Source of the DNA: Lonepinella sp051851555
GTDB taxonomy: Bacteria > Pseudomonadota > Gammaproteobacteria > Enterobacterales > Pasteurellaceae
Reading direction: 5' to 3'
NCBI RefSeq assembly: GCF_051851555.1
Contig: NZ_JBPDVH010000003.1
Span: 1 to 64,000, forward strand
DNA: 64,000 nucleotides
In this document: positions 10,114 through 17,878 of the stretch, one piece after another
How positions within the stretch are numbered: position 1 is the stretch's first letter
How the letters are laid out: each line of letters begins with the position of its first letter
Position numbers and translations under genes: made by a program
Notes under the pieces: model-generated
What the model was told of the DNA's origin: nothing
The model's database searches: none
Seen by the model: the letters and a program-made list of their open reading frames with translations, nothing else

Positions 10114-10953
10114 TTATTGTCTGGCTAATCGTTGGTTAAGGAGAATCGGTTCAAAGTTGGAACGGAATGGATTAATATCTAAACCGCCACGACGGGTATA
10201 GCGTGCATACACCGTTAATTTTTCTGGTTGAGCATAACGCATTAAGTCAGTGAAAATCCGTTCGACACATTGTTCATGAAATTCATTATGTTGACGGAAT
10301 GAGATGAAATAGCGTAATAATTTTTCTCGATCAATTTGTTTGCCCACATAATGAATTTGTACGGAGCCCCAGTCAGGTTGACTGGTAATTAAGCAATTCG
10401 ATTTAAGTAAATGGCTGACTAAGGTTTCTTCCACCGGTAAATTGTGGGTGCAATCTTGTAAGTAATCCGCATTAAACGCATAATCAGTGATTTCAATATC
10501 TTGATCATCAATACATTCGCCAGTAAAATCCACAATCTCTTGCTGTCTGTAAAATTCGAGAGAATTTAACCGCACGTTGACATCACCGTTAGCACATTGT
10601 GCTAAATCCTGTTGAATGGTGCGTTGTACCTGTTCAAAAGAATCAAATTTCGTTTGGTTAAAGCTGTTTAAATAGAGTTTGAAACTTTTCGATTCAATTA
10701 AATTTAATGATCGGTAATCAATTTCTACATCCGCAATGGCGACTTGTGGCAAGCCTTTGGGGTTGAGCCATGAAATTTCATAGGCCGTCCAAATATCCGC
10801 ACCGAATGTAAAGGGCTGTTGCTCCGTTATGCCGAGAGTATCACGGTTCAGTGAACGTGGCACGGGTTGCAGTAAAGTGCGGTCATAAATGGCACAATAT
10901 TCTGTTTTTTGCCCGAGTTTTAACGCTTTTAAGCTGTCGTTATTGTCGTACAT
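10114..10953 (-). CDS. queF: NADPH-dependent 7-cyano-7-deazaguanine reductase
   Basis: Reduces preQ0 to preQ1 in queuosine synthesis. At 279 residues it is the long, duplicated T-fold (YqcD-like) form seen in enterics. The QueF motif ESKSFKLYLNSFNQ is at residues 87-100, the catalytic cysteine at Cys187 (LLKSNCLITSQPDW) and the proton-donating Asp at 194. Its ATG shares one base with the stop of the upstream yciU-like gene. Confidence 0.96.
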   Translation of the reverse strand: MYDNNDSLKALKLGQKTEYCAIYDRTLLQPVPRSLNRDTLGITEQQPFTFGADIWTAYEISWLNPKGLPQVAIADVEIDYRSLNLIESKSFKLYLNSFNQTKFDSFEQVQRTIQQDLAQCANGDVNVRLNSLEFYRQQEIVDFTGECIDDQDIEITDYAFNADYLQDCTHNLPVEETLVSHLLKSNCLITSQPDWGSVQIHYVGKQIDREKLLRYFISFRQHNEFHEQCVERIFTDLMRYAQPEKLTVYARYTRRGGLDINPFRSNFEPILLNQRLARQ

Positions 10954-11276
10954 TATTTCTTCCAGATAATATGATATTCACGTTCATCTTCGTGATGTGA
11001 AATTAAAAATTTAGCAAATACGTCGTCCATGATGTCTTGCTCATTAACAAGACCCACCCATACTTCAACATATTCAGTTGGGTCAATCAGCACGCCAATT
11101 TCTTGCTCCCAATCCTCAGCGGTTTCTACCACTTCCACACCGCCTCGTTCTTCAAATTGCAGATTGAACAACAGAATATCGGCAGGATCTAGATTTTCGC
11201 CCGCCATTTCAAGAAAAATATCATAGGCAATATCAATCGCCGTATCGGGATCCAGTTTTTTTATCGTTTCAGTCAT
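10953..11276 (-). CDS. yciU: Acidic dsDNA-mimic protein, YciU/HI1450 family
   Basis: A 107-residue, very acidic protein nearly identical in pattern to H. influenzae HI1450 (DPDTAIDIAYDIFLEMAGEN; LDPADILLFNLQFEERGG). That family has a surface resembling the DNA backbone and has been proposed to bind HU-type proteins. It is the first gene of the queF-ppnN-can run. A dense bidirectional terminator separates it from uspE. Confidence 0.92.
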   Translation of the reverse strand: MTETIKKLDPDTAIDIAYDIFLEMAGENLDPADILLFNLQFEERGGVEVVETAEDWEQEIGVLIDPTEYVEVWVGLVNEQDIMDDVFAKFLISHHEDEREYHIIWKK

Positions 11277-11307
11277 ATATTATTACGTTTGGGAAGTTTT
11301 AAAATAA

Positions 11308-11336
11308 AAAAGTGCGGTGATTTTCACCGCACTTTT
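11308..11336. terminator. Terminator, paired uptake signals
   Basis: AAAAGTGCGGTGA (11308-11320) and TCACCGCACTTTT (11324-11336) form a 13-bp perfect stem with a 3-base loop and terminal T/A runs. It ends uspE transcription before the yciU-like gene. Confidence 0.85.
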
Positions 11337-11360
11337 GCTCTGTTTCGTGCCAGTGATGGA

Positions 11361-12287
11361 TTAGGCTTTTTTACTTGGCTTAATGGCCAATAAATTACAT
11401 TTTAATTTGCTAATCACATGTTCTGCCGTGTTGCCGAGGAGAGCAGCGGATAATCCCGTACGCCCCACGGTGCCTAAAATCACTAACTCTGCCTCAATGT
11501 CTTTGGCCACTTGCGGAATGATTTCTTCTGGAAATCCCTCATACACATGCGTATGATCTTCTGCAATGCCAAAATGCTGACGGAGGGCTTTCATATTAAT
11601 TAAATGTTGACCACGTACACCGTTGACGTATTCACTGGAATGAAATTCGGGTAAATCAATCGCCATGTTCATTGGGGTTGGCGGATAAGCCGCCACCAAA
11701 TGCACATTGCCACGTTCCAACTGATCGGCCAAATCCATGCTGAGGGATACCAATTCTTTGTTGAAAATATCATGGTATTCTTCATCACCAGACACATTCA
11801 CCGCCACTAAAATACGGCGTTGATGTTTCCAGTCGCCATCACGCACCATTAATAATGGGGTTGGGCATTTACGCAATAATTGCCAATCCATTGGCGTCAC
11901 AAAGAGGGAAGTTAAACTTTCTTCTTCTTTGGTATATTTAATCACTAAATCATAATGATGATTGTCGATTTCTTCTACGATAGCCTCTGATTCATTGCTT
12001 GACCATACCACACGAGAGTGGAAGTTGATCATCGGATCGGCGTATTTTTCTAAATAAGGCAATACATCTTTTTGACGTTGTGTCACCACGGTTTGGTGCA
12101 TTTCTTCCCGTTCGTCGGAAGATAGCAACGCAGACATTTCATAAGACAGATCATAGACGGGCAGAAAAACCGTGATGTTGACGGGTGTGTCACTTTTTTG
12201 TTCTTTGACCAAACGAACAGCACGTGCAAGGCCGTATTGTTTTTCATTTTCTGGGTTAAGAATAACGAGAATATTATTGAATTTCAT
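11361..12287 (-). CDS. uspE: Universal stress protein E
   Basis: A 308-residue tandem Usp protein. Two Usp folds are visible: an N-terminal one beginning FNNILVILNPENEKQ, and a C-terminal one beginning RRILVAVNVSGDEEY and ending with the nucleotide-loop pattern GTVGRTGLSAALLGNTAEH. The start is the second of two adjacent ATGs, five bases after a strong GGAGG. Upstream fnr is separate and reads the same way, a neighbourhood also found in E. coli (fnr-uspE). Confidence 0.93.
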   Translation of the reverse strand: MKFNNILVILNPENEKQYGLARAVRLVKEQKSDTPVNITVFLPVYDLSYEMSALLSSDEREEMHQTVVTQRQKDVLPYLEKYADPMINFHSRVVWSSNESEAIVEEIDNHHYDLVIKYTKEEESLTSLFVTPMDWQLLRKCPTPLLMVRDGDWKHQRRILVAVNVSGDEEYHDIFNKELVSLSMDLADQLERGNVHLVAAYPPTPMNMAIDLPEFHSSEYVNGVRGQHLINMKALRQHFGIAEDHTHVYEGFPEEIIPQVAKDIEAELVILGTVGRTGLSAALLGNTAEHVISKLKCNLLAIKPSKKA

Positions 12288-12432
12288 CATAACCTCCATG
12301 GAGATGTTGCAGTTCAGTTTTATTCAATTTTGAATATAACTAGCATAGTGCGGATTGCATAAAATAACAAGCAACAGTCTTTAAAAATGTGATCTAGCCG
12401 ACAAATTTTATGTGATTTATGCACCGCACTTT

Positions 12433-13203
12433 TTATTCAAATGCAATCTTGGTGCGGTGAATGCCCGCAATTTCGGTTAATTCTGGCAAACTGTTAATGG
12501 TAATATATTTGCCTTGTACCGCTAACACGCCGAGTTTTTGGAAACGCCCCAATAAACGGCTAATGGTTTCCACGGTTAAGCCAAGATAATTACCAATATC
12601 GCCACGGGTCATGGTTAAACGAAATTCTCTGGGTGAAAAACCTCGAGCAGAGTAGCGTTTGGATAAATTGTAAATAAACGCCGCTAAACGTTCTTCCGCA
12701 TTCATTTTGGATAATAACAAAATCATTTCTTGATCGCTTTTGATTTCGCTACTCATTAATCGCATAATTTGTTGGCGTAATTTCGGCAATTTGCCTGAAA
12801 GGTCGTTTAAAATATCAAAGGGAATTTCACACACCATGGCGGTTTCCAAGGCCTGAGCATAGCTTGGGTGTTTCATATTCATAATGGCATCAAAGCCGAC
12901 CAAATCACCGGGTAAATGAAAAGAGGTAATTTGCTCCTCGCCCGCCTCATTAATAGTGTAAGATTTAATGGTGCCAGAACGAATCGCATACAGGGAAACC
13001 AATTCATCCCCTGCTTTAAATAACAGGTGTGATTTTTGGATCGGTTTTTTTCGCTCGATAATATTATCGAGCTGATCTAATTCATGAGCATTCAGGGTAA
13101 AAGGAATACATAATTGGCTAATACTGCAATCTTGGCAGTGAATCGCACAGCCACCAGATTGGATACGACGAGTCATGCGTGGTTCAGATGATAAAATACT
13201 CAT
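12433..13203 (-). CDS. fnr: Anaerobic regulator FNR
   Basis: Oxygen-sensing CRP/FNR-family transcription factor, 256 residues. The [4Fe-4S] cysteines are at 23, 26 and 32 (CAIHCQDCSISQLC, which also has Cys19) and at about 125 (MVCEIPF). The C-terminal helix-turn-helix TRGDIGNYLGLTVETISRLL contains the E--SR readout residues for TTGAT sites. A near-consensus FNR site lies about 25 bases upstream of the ATG, consistent with autoregulation. Confidence 0.96.
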   Translation of the reverse strand: MSILSSEPRMTRRIQSGGCAIHCQDCSISQLCIPFTLNAHELDQLDNIIERKKPIQKSHLLFKAGDELVSLYAIRSGTIKSYTINEAGEEQITSFHLPGDLVGFDAIMNMKHPSYAQALETAMVCEIPFDILNDLSGKLPKLRQQIMRLMSSEIKSDQEMILLLSKMNAEERLAAFIYNLSKRYSARGFSPREFRLTMTRGDIGNYLGLTVETISRLLGRFQKLGVLAVQGKYITINSLPELTEIAGIHRTKIAFE

Positions 13204-13227
13204 TATGCCTCAAAATTTATGATAAAA

Positions 13228-13241
13228 TTGATCTAACTCAA
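13228..13241. promoter_or_regulatory. Putative FNR box upstream of fnr
   Basis: TTGAT-CTAA-CTCAA differs from TTGAT-N4-ATCAA at one base. It lies between fnr and the divergent small gene and could serve either promoter. Confidence 0.5.
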
Positions 13242-13297
13242 AAATGATAGCATTAAAACGCAAAATTAAGAAGTAGAAAATTGAAAAAAGGTGGGCT

Positions 13298-13402
13298 ATG
13301 CCAGCAGAAAAATTAACCAAAAAACGTCTTATCCAAATTATCATTATGTTTGTGATTCTACTTGTCGCTTTTGGTTATAAGACTTACCAGTATTATCATT
13401 AA
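13298..13402 (+). CDS. Small single-pass membrane protein, 34 residues
   Basis: An ATG follows AAAGGTGGG at good spacing. The product has a basic N-terminus (MPAEKLTKKR), one hydrophobic helix (about residues 11-26) and an aromatic tail (YKTYQYYH), predicting an inner-membrane peptide with its N-terminus inside. It diverges from fnr, shares the intergenic FNR-like site, and is followed by a hairpin. I do not recognise it; the clear start, helix and terminator argue that it is real. Confidence 0.55.
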   Translation: MPAEKLTKKRLIQIIIMFVILLVAFGYKTYQYYH

Positions 13403-13419
13403 AAGTTAGTAATTATAAA

Positions 13420-13446
13420 AAAGCTGATGAAATATTCATCAGCTTT
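13420..13446. terminator. Terminator of the ferritin operon
   Basis: AAAGCTGATGA (13420-13430) pairs with TCATCAGCTTT (13436-13446). On the minus strand the stem ends in TTTTTT, so it mainly stops ferritin transcripts; it may also serve the short plus-strand gene. Confidence 0.75.
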
Positions 13447-13469
13447 GGTAGAGTAGATTTATAGTCAGA

Positions 13470-13958
13470 TTAATTTAATGTAGCAAGATCTTTATCAATC
13501 ATGAAAATAGATTTGCCGTCTTCCCCTAATATATTGAATTTATCTAGGATACTACCGAATAATTTTTCTTCTTCGTGTTGTTCTGCTACATACCATTGTA
13601 AGAAATTGAACGCAGAATAGTCTTTGGCTTCAAAAGTTGCACCGACTAATTCATTGATTTTACTTGTAATTAATCTCTCATGAGTGAAAGTTAATTCGAT
13701 AACTTCACGTAATGATTTATATTCGTGAGCCACTTCTTCAATCGCAGAAATTTGTGCGCCCGCACCGGTTTCATTTAAATAAGTGAACAATTTACGCATA
13801 TGTTCCATTTCTTCAGCCGCATGTTCACGTAAGAATTTGGCAGCACCGACATAACCTTTTTGATCACACCATGCACTCATTTGTAAATAAAGATTGGAAG
13901 AATAAAATTCCAAATTCATTTGTGCATTTAATAATTCAACGATTTTTTTTGCTAACAT
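13470..13958 (-). CDS. ftnA: Non-haem ferritin, second copy
   Basis: Iron-storage ferritin subunit, 162 residues. The ferroxidase ligands Glu17, Glu50, His53, Glu94, Gln127 and Glu130 all fall at the positions known for E. coli FtnA. It lies 12 bases after its paralogue and presumably forms homo- or mixed 24-mers with it, as paired ferritins in Haemophilus and Campylobacter-like genomes may do (inference). A terminator follows. Confidence 0.94.
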   Translation of the reverse strand: MLAKKIVELLNAQMNLEFYSSNLYLQMSAWCDQKGYVGAAKFLREHAAEEMEHMRKLFTYLNETGAGAQISAIEEVAHEYKSLREVIELTFTHERLITSKINELVGATFEAKDYSAFNFLQWYVAEQHEEEKLFGSILDKFNILGEDGKSIFMIDKDLATLN

Positions 13959-13970
13959 GATGTTGTCCTC

Positions 13971-14459
13971 TTATTCTAGTGTAGATAATTCTTTATCAAT
14001 TAAGTAAATAGCTTTGCCGTCATTGCCTAAAATATCAAATTTATCAATGACGCCACTGAATAAGGTTTCTTCTTCGTGCTGTTCTGCCACATACCATTGT
14101 AAGAAGTTGAAAGTCGAGTAGTCTTTTGTGGCAAAAGTGACTTCGACTAATTCATTAATTTTCGCTGTCACGTGTTTTTCGTGTTCAAAGGCGATTTCTA
14201 ATACTTCACGTAATGACGCATATTCGGTACGTGGCGCCTCAATTTTGCCTAAAATTGGCAAGCCACCGGTTTCGCTAACATAATCGAATAATTTTTGCAT
14301 ATGTTCCATTTCTTCATCCGCATGACCGATAAAGAATTTGGCGGCACCTTCGTAACCATGGTTTGCACACCAAGCACTCATTTGTAAATAGGTGTTTGAT
14401 GAAAAGAATTCTAAATTGATTTGTTCATTCAATTTAGTAGTAATTGCTTGGTTTAACAT
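13971..14459 (-). CDS. ftnA: Non-haem ferritin, first copy
   Basis: 162-residue ferritin with the same six iron-centre residues as its neighbour (Glu17, Glu50, His53, Glu94, Gln127, Glu130). The ATG at 14459 (MLNQAITTKL) follows AGGAAAC; a longer in-frame start at 14519 is unsupported. Upstream, 14530-14600 is AT-rich with GAGAATTG and TATTATCATTTAG segments reminiscent of Fur half-sites, but no full Fur box is evident. Confidence 0.94.
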   Translation of the reverse strand: MLNQAITTKLNEQINLEFFSSNTYLQMSAWCANHGYEGAAKFFIGHADEEMEHMQKLFDYVSETGGLPILGKIEAPRTEYASLREVLEIAFEHEKHVTAKINELVEVTFATKDYSTFNFLQWYVAEQHEEETLFSGVIDKFDILGNDGKAIYLIDKELSTLE

Positions 14460-14696
14460 GTTTTGTTTCCTCGTAAAAAAATAAAGTGGAATAAATCCAA
14501 CTGTTGCTATTATAACCATCTAAATGAGAATTGCAATATTTATTTAAATATAAGTGATTAATTTAAAAGGAAAAATCAATAACAACTATTATCATTTAGA
14601 ATAACTTAACAATTTCTTTACATAAACAAGTTTGGAAATAATTCGCATTTTTTAACCGCACTTTTATTTTGCTCGAAAAGAAAGTTGTCAGAACAT

Positions 14697-14724
14697 TTGA
14701 TTTATCTCATAAATTCACTATAAT
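14697..14724 (+). promoter_or_regulatory. Sigma-70 promoter of rplY
   Basis: TTGATT (14697-14702), a 16-base spacer and a perfect TATAAT (14719-14724). The leader to rplY would be about 85 bases. An uptake signal lies upstream at about 14655. Confidence 0.65.
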
Positions 14725-14818
14725 ATGCTTTCTCGAAATGACTTTTGAGCAAATTATGGGAAATCGTTGGGTCGCCTGCGGTTTCTGTTTTTAAACAATC
14801 TTACAAGAGAACATGAAA

Positions 14819-15106
14819 ATGGCATTTAAATTTAACGCTGAAGTTCGTCAAACGCAAGGTACGGGTGCGAGCCGCCGTCTGCGTCACAACGGTCAAATCC
14901 CTGCAATCGTTTATGGTGGCAGCGAAGCCCCAGTTTCAATCATCTTAAACCATGATGAATTAAACAACGCACAAGCACATGAGAGTTTCTATTCTGACGT
15001 GATTACATTGGTGATTGGTGGTAAAGAAGTGGCTGTTAAAGTACAAGCTATGCAACGTCACCCATTTAAACCAAAATTAGCGCATATCGACTTTAAACGT
15101 GTATAA
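14819..15106 (+). CDS. rplY: 50S ribosomal protein L25
   Basis: 5S-rRNA-binding ribosomal protein, 95 residues from the ATG at 14819 (MAFKFNAEVR), the length and N-terminus of Pasteurellaceae L25. An ATG two codons earlier (14813) is an alternative. The conserved GASRRLRHNGQIPAIVYGG and the C-terminal KVQAMQRHPFKPKLAHIDF are typical of the short form without the CTC domain. It has its own promoter and terminator. Confidence 0.96.
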   Translation: MAFKFNAEVRQTQGTGASRRLRHNGQIPAIVYGGSEAPVSIILNHDELNNAQAHESFYSDVITLVIGGKEVAVKVQAMQRHPFKPKLAHIDFKRV

Positions 15107-15125
15107 TTTTTAGTTTGTTTGTTGA

Positions 15126-15163
15126 AAAACACCAATAATCCCTGATTGTTGGTGTTTTTTTTA
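15126..15163 (+). terminator. Terminator of rplY
   Basis: CACCAATAAT pairs with ATTGTTGGTG (one wobble) around the loop CCCTG, followed by eight T. Confidence 0.85.
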
Positions 15164-15198
15164 TTATAATGAAAAAAATTAAACATAAGGAACAGAAT

Positions 15199-16011
15199 AT
15201 GACATTAAAAATCGGTATTGTAGGCGCAGGCGGACGCATGGGGCGTCAATTAATTCAGGCAGTACATTCTGCCAGTGGCGTAGAATTAGGGGCGGCTTTT
15301 GAACGCTCAGGATCATCTTTAATTGGGGCAGATGCTGGCGAATTAGCGGGTATCGGTGCGTTAGGCATTAAAGTGGAAGAAAAATTGGAAAATCAAGTGG
15401 ATCAATTTGACGTATTGATTGATTTCACTCGCCCTGAAGGTACATTGGAACATTTAAAATTCTGCGTAGCTCATCATAAAAATATGATTATCGGTACCAC
15501 GGGTTTTGATGAGGCAGGTAAACAACAGATTCAACAGGCTGCTGAAAAAATTGGGATTGTATTTGCCTCAAATTATAGTGTTGGCGTAAATTTAGTATTT
15601 AAATTGCTAGAAAAAGCCGCCAAAGTGATGGGGGATTATTGCGATATTGAGATTATTGAGGCCCATCACCGTCATAAAGTAGATGCTCCATCAGGCACGG
15701 CGTTATCCATGGGTGAACATATTGCGAAAACCCTTGGCCGTGATTTGAAAACCCATGGGGTATTTTGCCGTGACGGTATTATTGGTGAACGTAAAGCGGA
15801 TGAAATTGGTTTTTCCACCATTCGTGCCAGTGATGTCGTGGGGGAGCATACCGTGTGGTTTGCGGATATTGGTGAGCGAGTAGAAATTTCTCATAAAGCA
15901 TCTAGTCGCATGACCTTTGCCAATGGGGCAGTGCGTGCGGCGAAATGGATTGAAAACCAATCTTCTGGCTTATTTGATATGACTGATGTGTTGGATTTGA
16001 ATAATCTATAA
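15199..16011 (+). CDS. dapB: 4-hydroxy-tetrahydrodipicolinate reductase
   Basis: NAD(P)H-dependent step of lysine and diaminopimelate synthesis, 270 residues. The N-terminal loop GIVGAGGRMGRQ binds the cofactor, the central EIIEAHHRHKVDAPSGTA is the DapB active-site signature, and SHKASSRMTFANGAVRAA is near the C-terminus. The ATG at 15199 follows AAGGAAC; an earlier in-frame ATG at 15169 overlaps the rplY terminator. It is monocistronic with a hairpin afterwards. Confidence 0.97.
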   Translation: MTLKIGIVGAGGRMGRQLIQAVHSASGVELGAAFERSGSSLIGADAGELAGIGALGIKVEEKLENQVDQFDVLIDFTRPEGTLEHLKFCVAHHKNMIIGTTGFDEAGKQQIQQAAEKIGIVFASNYSVGVNLVFKLLEKAAKVMGDYCDIEIIEAHHRHKVDAPSGTALSMGEHIAKTLGRDLKTHGVFCRDGIIGERKADEIGFSTIRASDVVGEHTVWFADIGERVEISHKASSRMTFANGAVRAAKWIENQSSGLFDMTDVLDLNNL

Positions 16012-16022
16012 TCGGCATAAAA

Positions 16023-16063
16023 ATGCCCTGTGATGTTCCTTTCGCATGAGGGAAATCACAGGG
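16023..16063 (+). terminator. Hairpin between dapB and the convergent gene
   Basis: GCCCTGTGAT (about 16024-16033) pairs with ATCACAGGGC (about 16054-16063) across a 20-base loop. No strong T run follows, so termination is probable rather than certain. Confidence 0.5.
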
Positions 16064-16075
16064 CGGATAGTTAAA

Positions 16076-17638
16076 TTATTCAGCCCACCAACGTTTAAAG
16101 TTATCCCACCATCCATTTTCTTCACGGGTGCCACCAAACACAAAAGCATGGGCGGCTTTGAGTTTGTACTCCGTTTTGCCGTCTTCGGTTTTCACTTCTT
16201 GGTAATCTGAATACACCCCTGATCCTACAAATTCTTCCGCATTAGGGCCTTTAAAACTTCCTTTAAAGAAACCTTGATCTAATTCTTGGTTAGTGATTGG
16301 ATCTTTGCGTGTTACCTTACCTCGAAATTCCAATTTATCTTTGCCATCTTGATATTGGGTGGGTTGCAAAATAGCGCTGTCCATTTTTTCTTCGTTAAAA
16401 GAAATAATTTCGCCCGACACCTCATGGGTGGCAAAATTCACCTGTAATCTTACTTCCCCAATCAAACGATTTTTGGGTAGATTTTCATAATCGTGGAGGT
16501 TTAATCCTGATAATTTCATAACATAATTTTTCACCTCAATAACATTTCCATTAAGGTCTGTGACGTGAGAGTTTATAGATAGAGATGAATTTCCCCTAGG
16601 TGTCCAAGACAATACTTTGCCATGATAAGTCGCTTTTTCTCCTTTTTTAATAATGTCTGCTCGTTTGGCATAAATAGAATTTTGATTATAATTATTACCG
16701 ACACTTTCATATTTTAAGGCATAATTTGCTCCACTACCGCTGCCGAAGTGAAAGGTTACATAGGAAGAATAGGTTTGATTGACAAAATAGAAATCATCCT
16801 CACCATATTGTTGTACTTGTTGCGTATCAATAGGAAAGATGGATAAATCAAACACATCTCTTGATTTTTTAGATAAGGCATCTAAACGTTCTTGTTTATT
16901 TAATTTAAATGAAATATCTAGCACCCGCCAAATACCTTGCCCATCGGCATCAGTTTCCAGTTCTTTTCTGGCCGCATCAAATATATTGTGTTCACTAAAA
17001 CCATACCACCACGTGCCAAGACCCAATAATAAAATCAACGGCAAACAGCATTTGCAGCGGTGAAATATATTCCCCTTCGTAGGTATTAGCCAAGCCCATA
17101 CTGATCTTGATGTTTTTTGAGGGGACTTCTTAATGGGTCTTTTTGTTCCTTTCACCATGATGCTTTTGGCATCGGAGCTTGATGAAACAGCCGTGACAGG
17201 GTGGTCGGCCAATGGTGTGTGCTGAAAAGATTGTGTTGGTTTACTCAATTCACCGACTAATACGGGTTCTTGGTTGACTTGATAAATATCATATTTGATC
17301 ACCTTGAGCTTATCCAACAAGGTTTGTATTTCATTCAGTTGATCTGCGGTGATTTTTCCGATAGTTTTAAGATGCCTCAACAGCCGAGCAATCCCATTTA
17401 ATCGCTCATCAATTTTTTGTTGAATGACGTCATTGGGCTTGTCGAGTTTTTCTGGTTGCCCTTGAAGTGGGCTATACCATTCTACAATATCACCTTGAAT
17501 CATCGGTGTGGCAAAGAGGGTTAAGGTGCTAGGCGGTAAATGTGGCACCATCAAGGGTTGATAACGTTGGAATAGTTCGACAAAATCAAGGACGATCTTT
17601 GCATTGGGCGTGATAGTCGTTCGAGCAAGACGTTGCAT
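16076..17638 (-). CDS. Membrane-anchored protein with TbpB-like C-terminal barrel
   Basis: A 520-residue protein I do not recognise as a whole. Residues 1-190 are soluble and predicted cytoplasmic (TLTLFATPMIQGDIVEWYSPL; helical 80-120), ending in a Lys-rich stretch. A CKCC cluster at 196-199 abuts one transmembrane helix (about 199-216). The rest is extracytoplasmic and beta-rich. Its last 70 residues (FKGSFKGPNAEEF, then KAAHAFVFGGTRE) follow the pattern of the handle/barrel domains of TbpB-type surface lipoproteins. There is no signal peptide or lipobox. The start is the ATG at 17638 behind AAGGAAA. The barrel assignment rests on motif pattern only; ligand and function are unknown. Confidence 0.6.
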   Translation of the reverse strand: MQRLARTTITPNAKIVLDFVELFQRYQPLMVPHLPPSTLTLFATPMIQGDIVEWYSPLQGQPEKLDKPNDVIQQKIDERLNGIARLLRHLKTIGKITADQLNEIQTLLDKLKVIKYDIYQVNQEPVLVGELSKPTQSFQHTPLADHPVTAVSSSSDAKSIMVKGTKRPIKKSPQKTSRSVWAWLIPTKGNIFHRCKCCLPLILLLGLGTWWYGFSEHNIFDAARKELETDADGQGIWRVLDISFKLNKQERLDALSKKSRDVFDLSIFPIDTQQVQQYGEDDFYFVNQTYSSYVTFHFGSGSGANYALKYESVGNNYNQNSIYAKRADIIKKGEKATYHGKVLSWTPRGNSSLSINSHVTDLNGNVIEVKNYVMKLSGLNLHDYENLPKNRLIGEVRLQVNFATHEVSGEIISFNEEKMDSAILQPTQYQDGKDKLEFRGKVTRKDPITNQELDQGFFKGSFKGPNAEEFVGSGVYSDYQEVKTEDGKTEYKLKAAHAFVFGGTREENGWWDNFKRWWAE

Positions 17639-17794
17639 ATCAATTTCCTTATGATAAAAATGGATTTTGAACAACCCTTAAACGTAGAGGCGTATGTTAA
17701 AGGTTTACGATAATCAAGGTGGACGATTTCACCCTGTTCATGTTAACGAAATATGCGTTTAATTGTATAGCGAACGAGATGATTAAGCAAAAAA

Positions 17795-17839
17795 ATCTGC
17801 ACCGTAATCCGTGTAAATCCCAACGGTTAGGGTGCAGAT
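17795..17839 (-). terminator. Terminator of the macAB-OMF operon
   Basis: ATCTGCACC (17795-17803) and GGTGCAGAT (17831-17839) form the outer stem; on the minus strand it runs into seven T. It closes the efflux operon before the membrane-barrel gene. Confidence 0.75.
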
Positions 17840-17878
17840 GATAGAATTGGATGCGCTGTGTTATTTAGGCAGCGTTAA

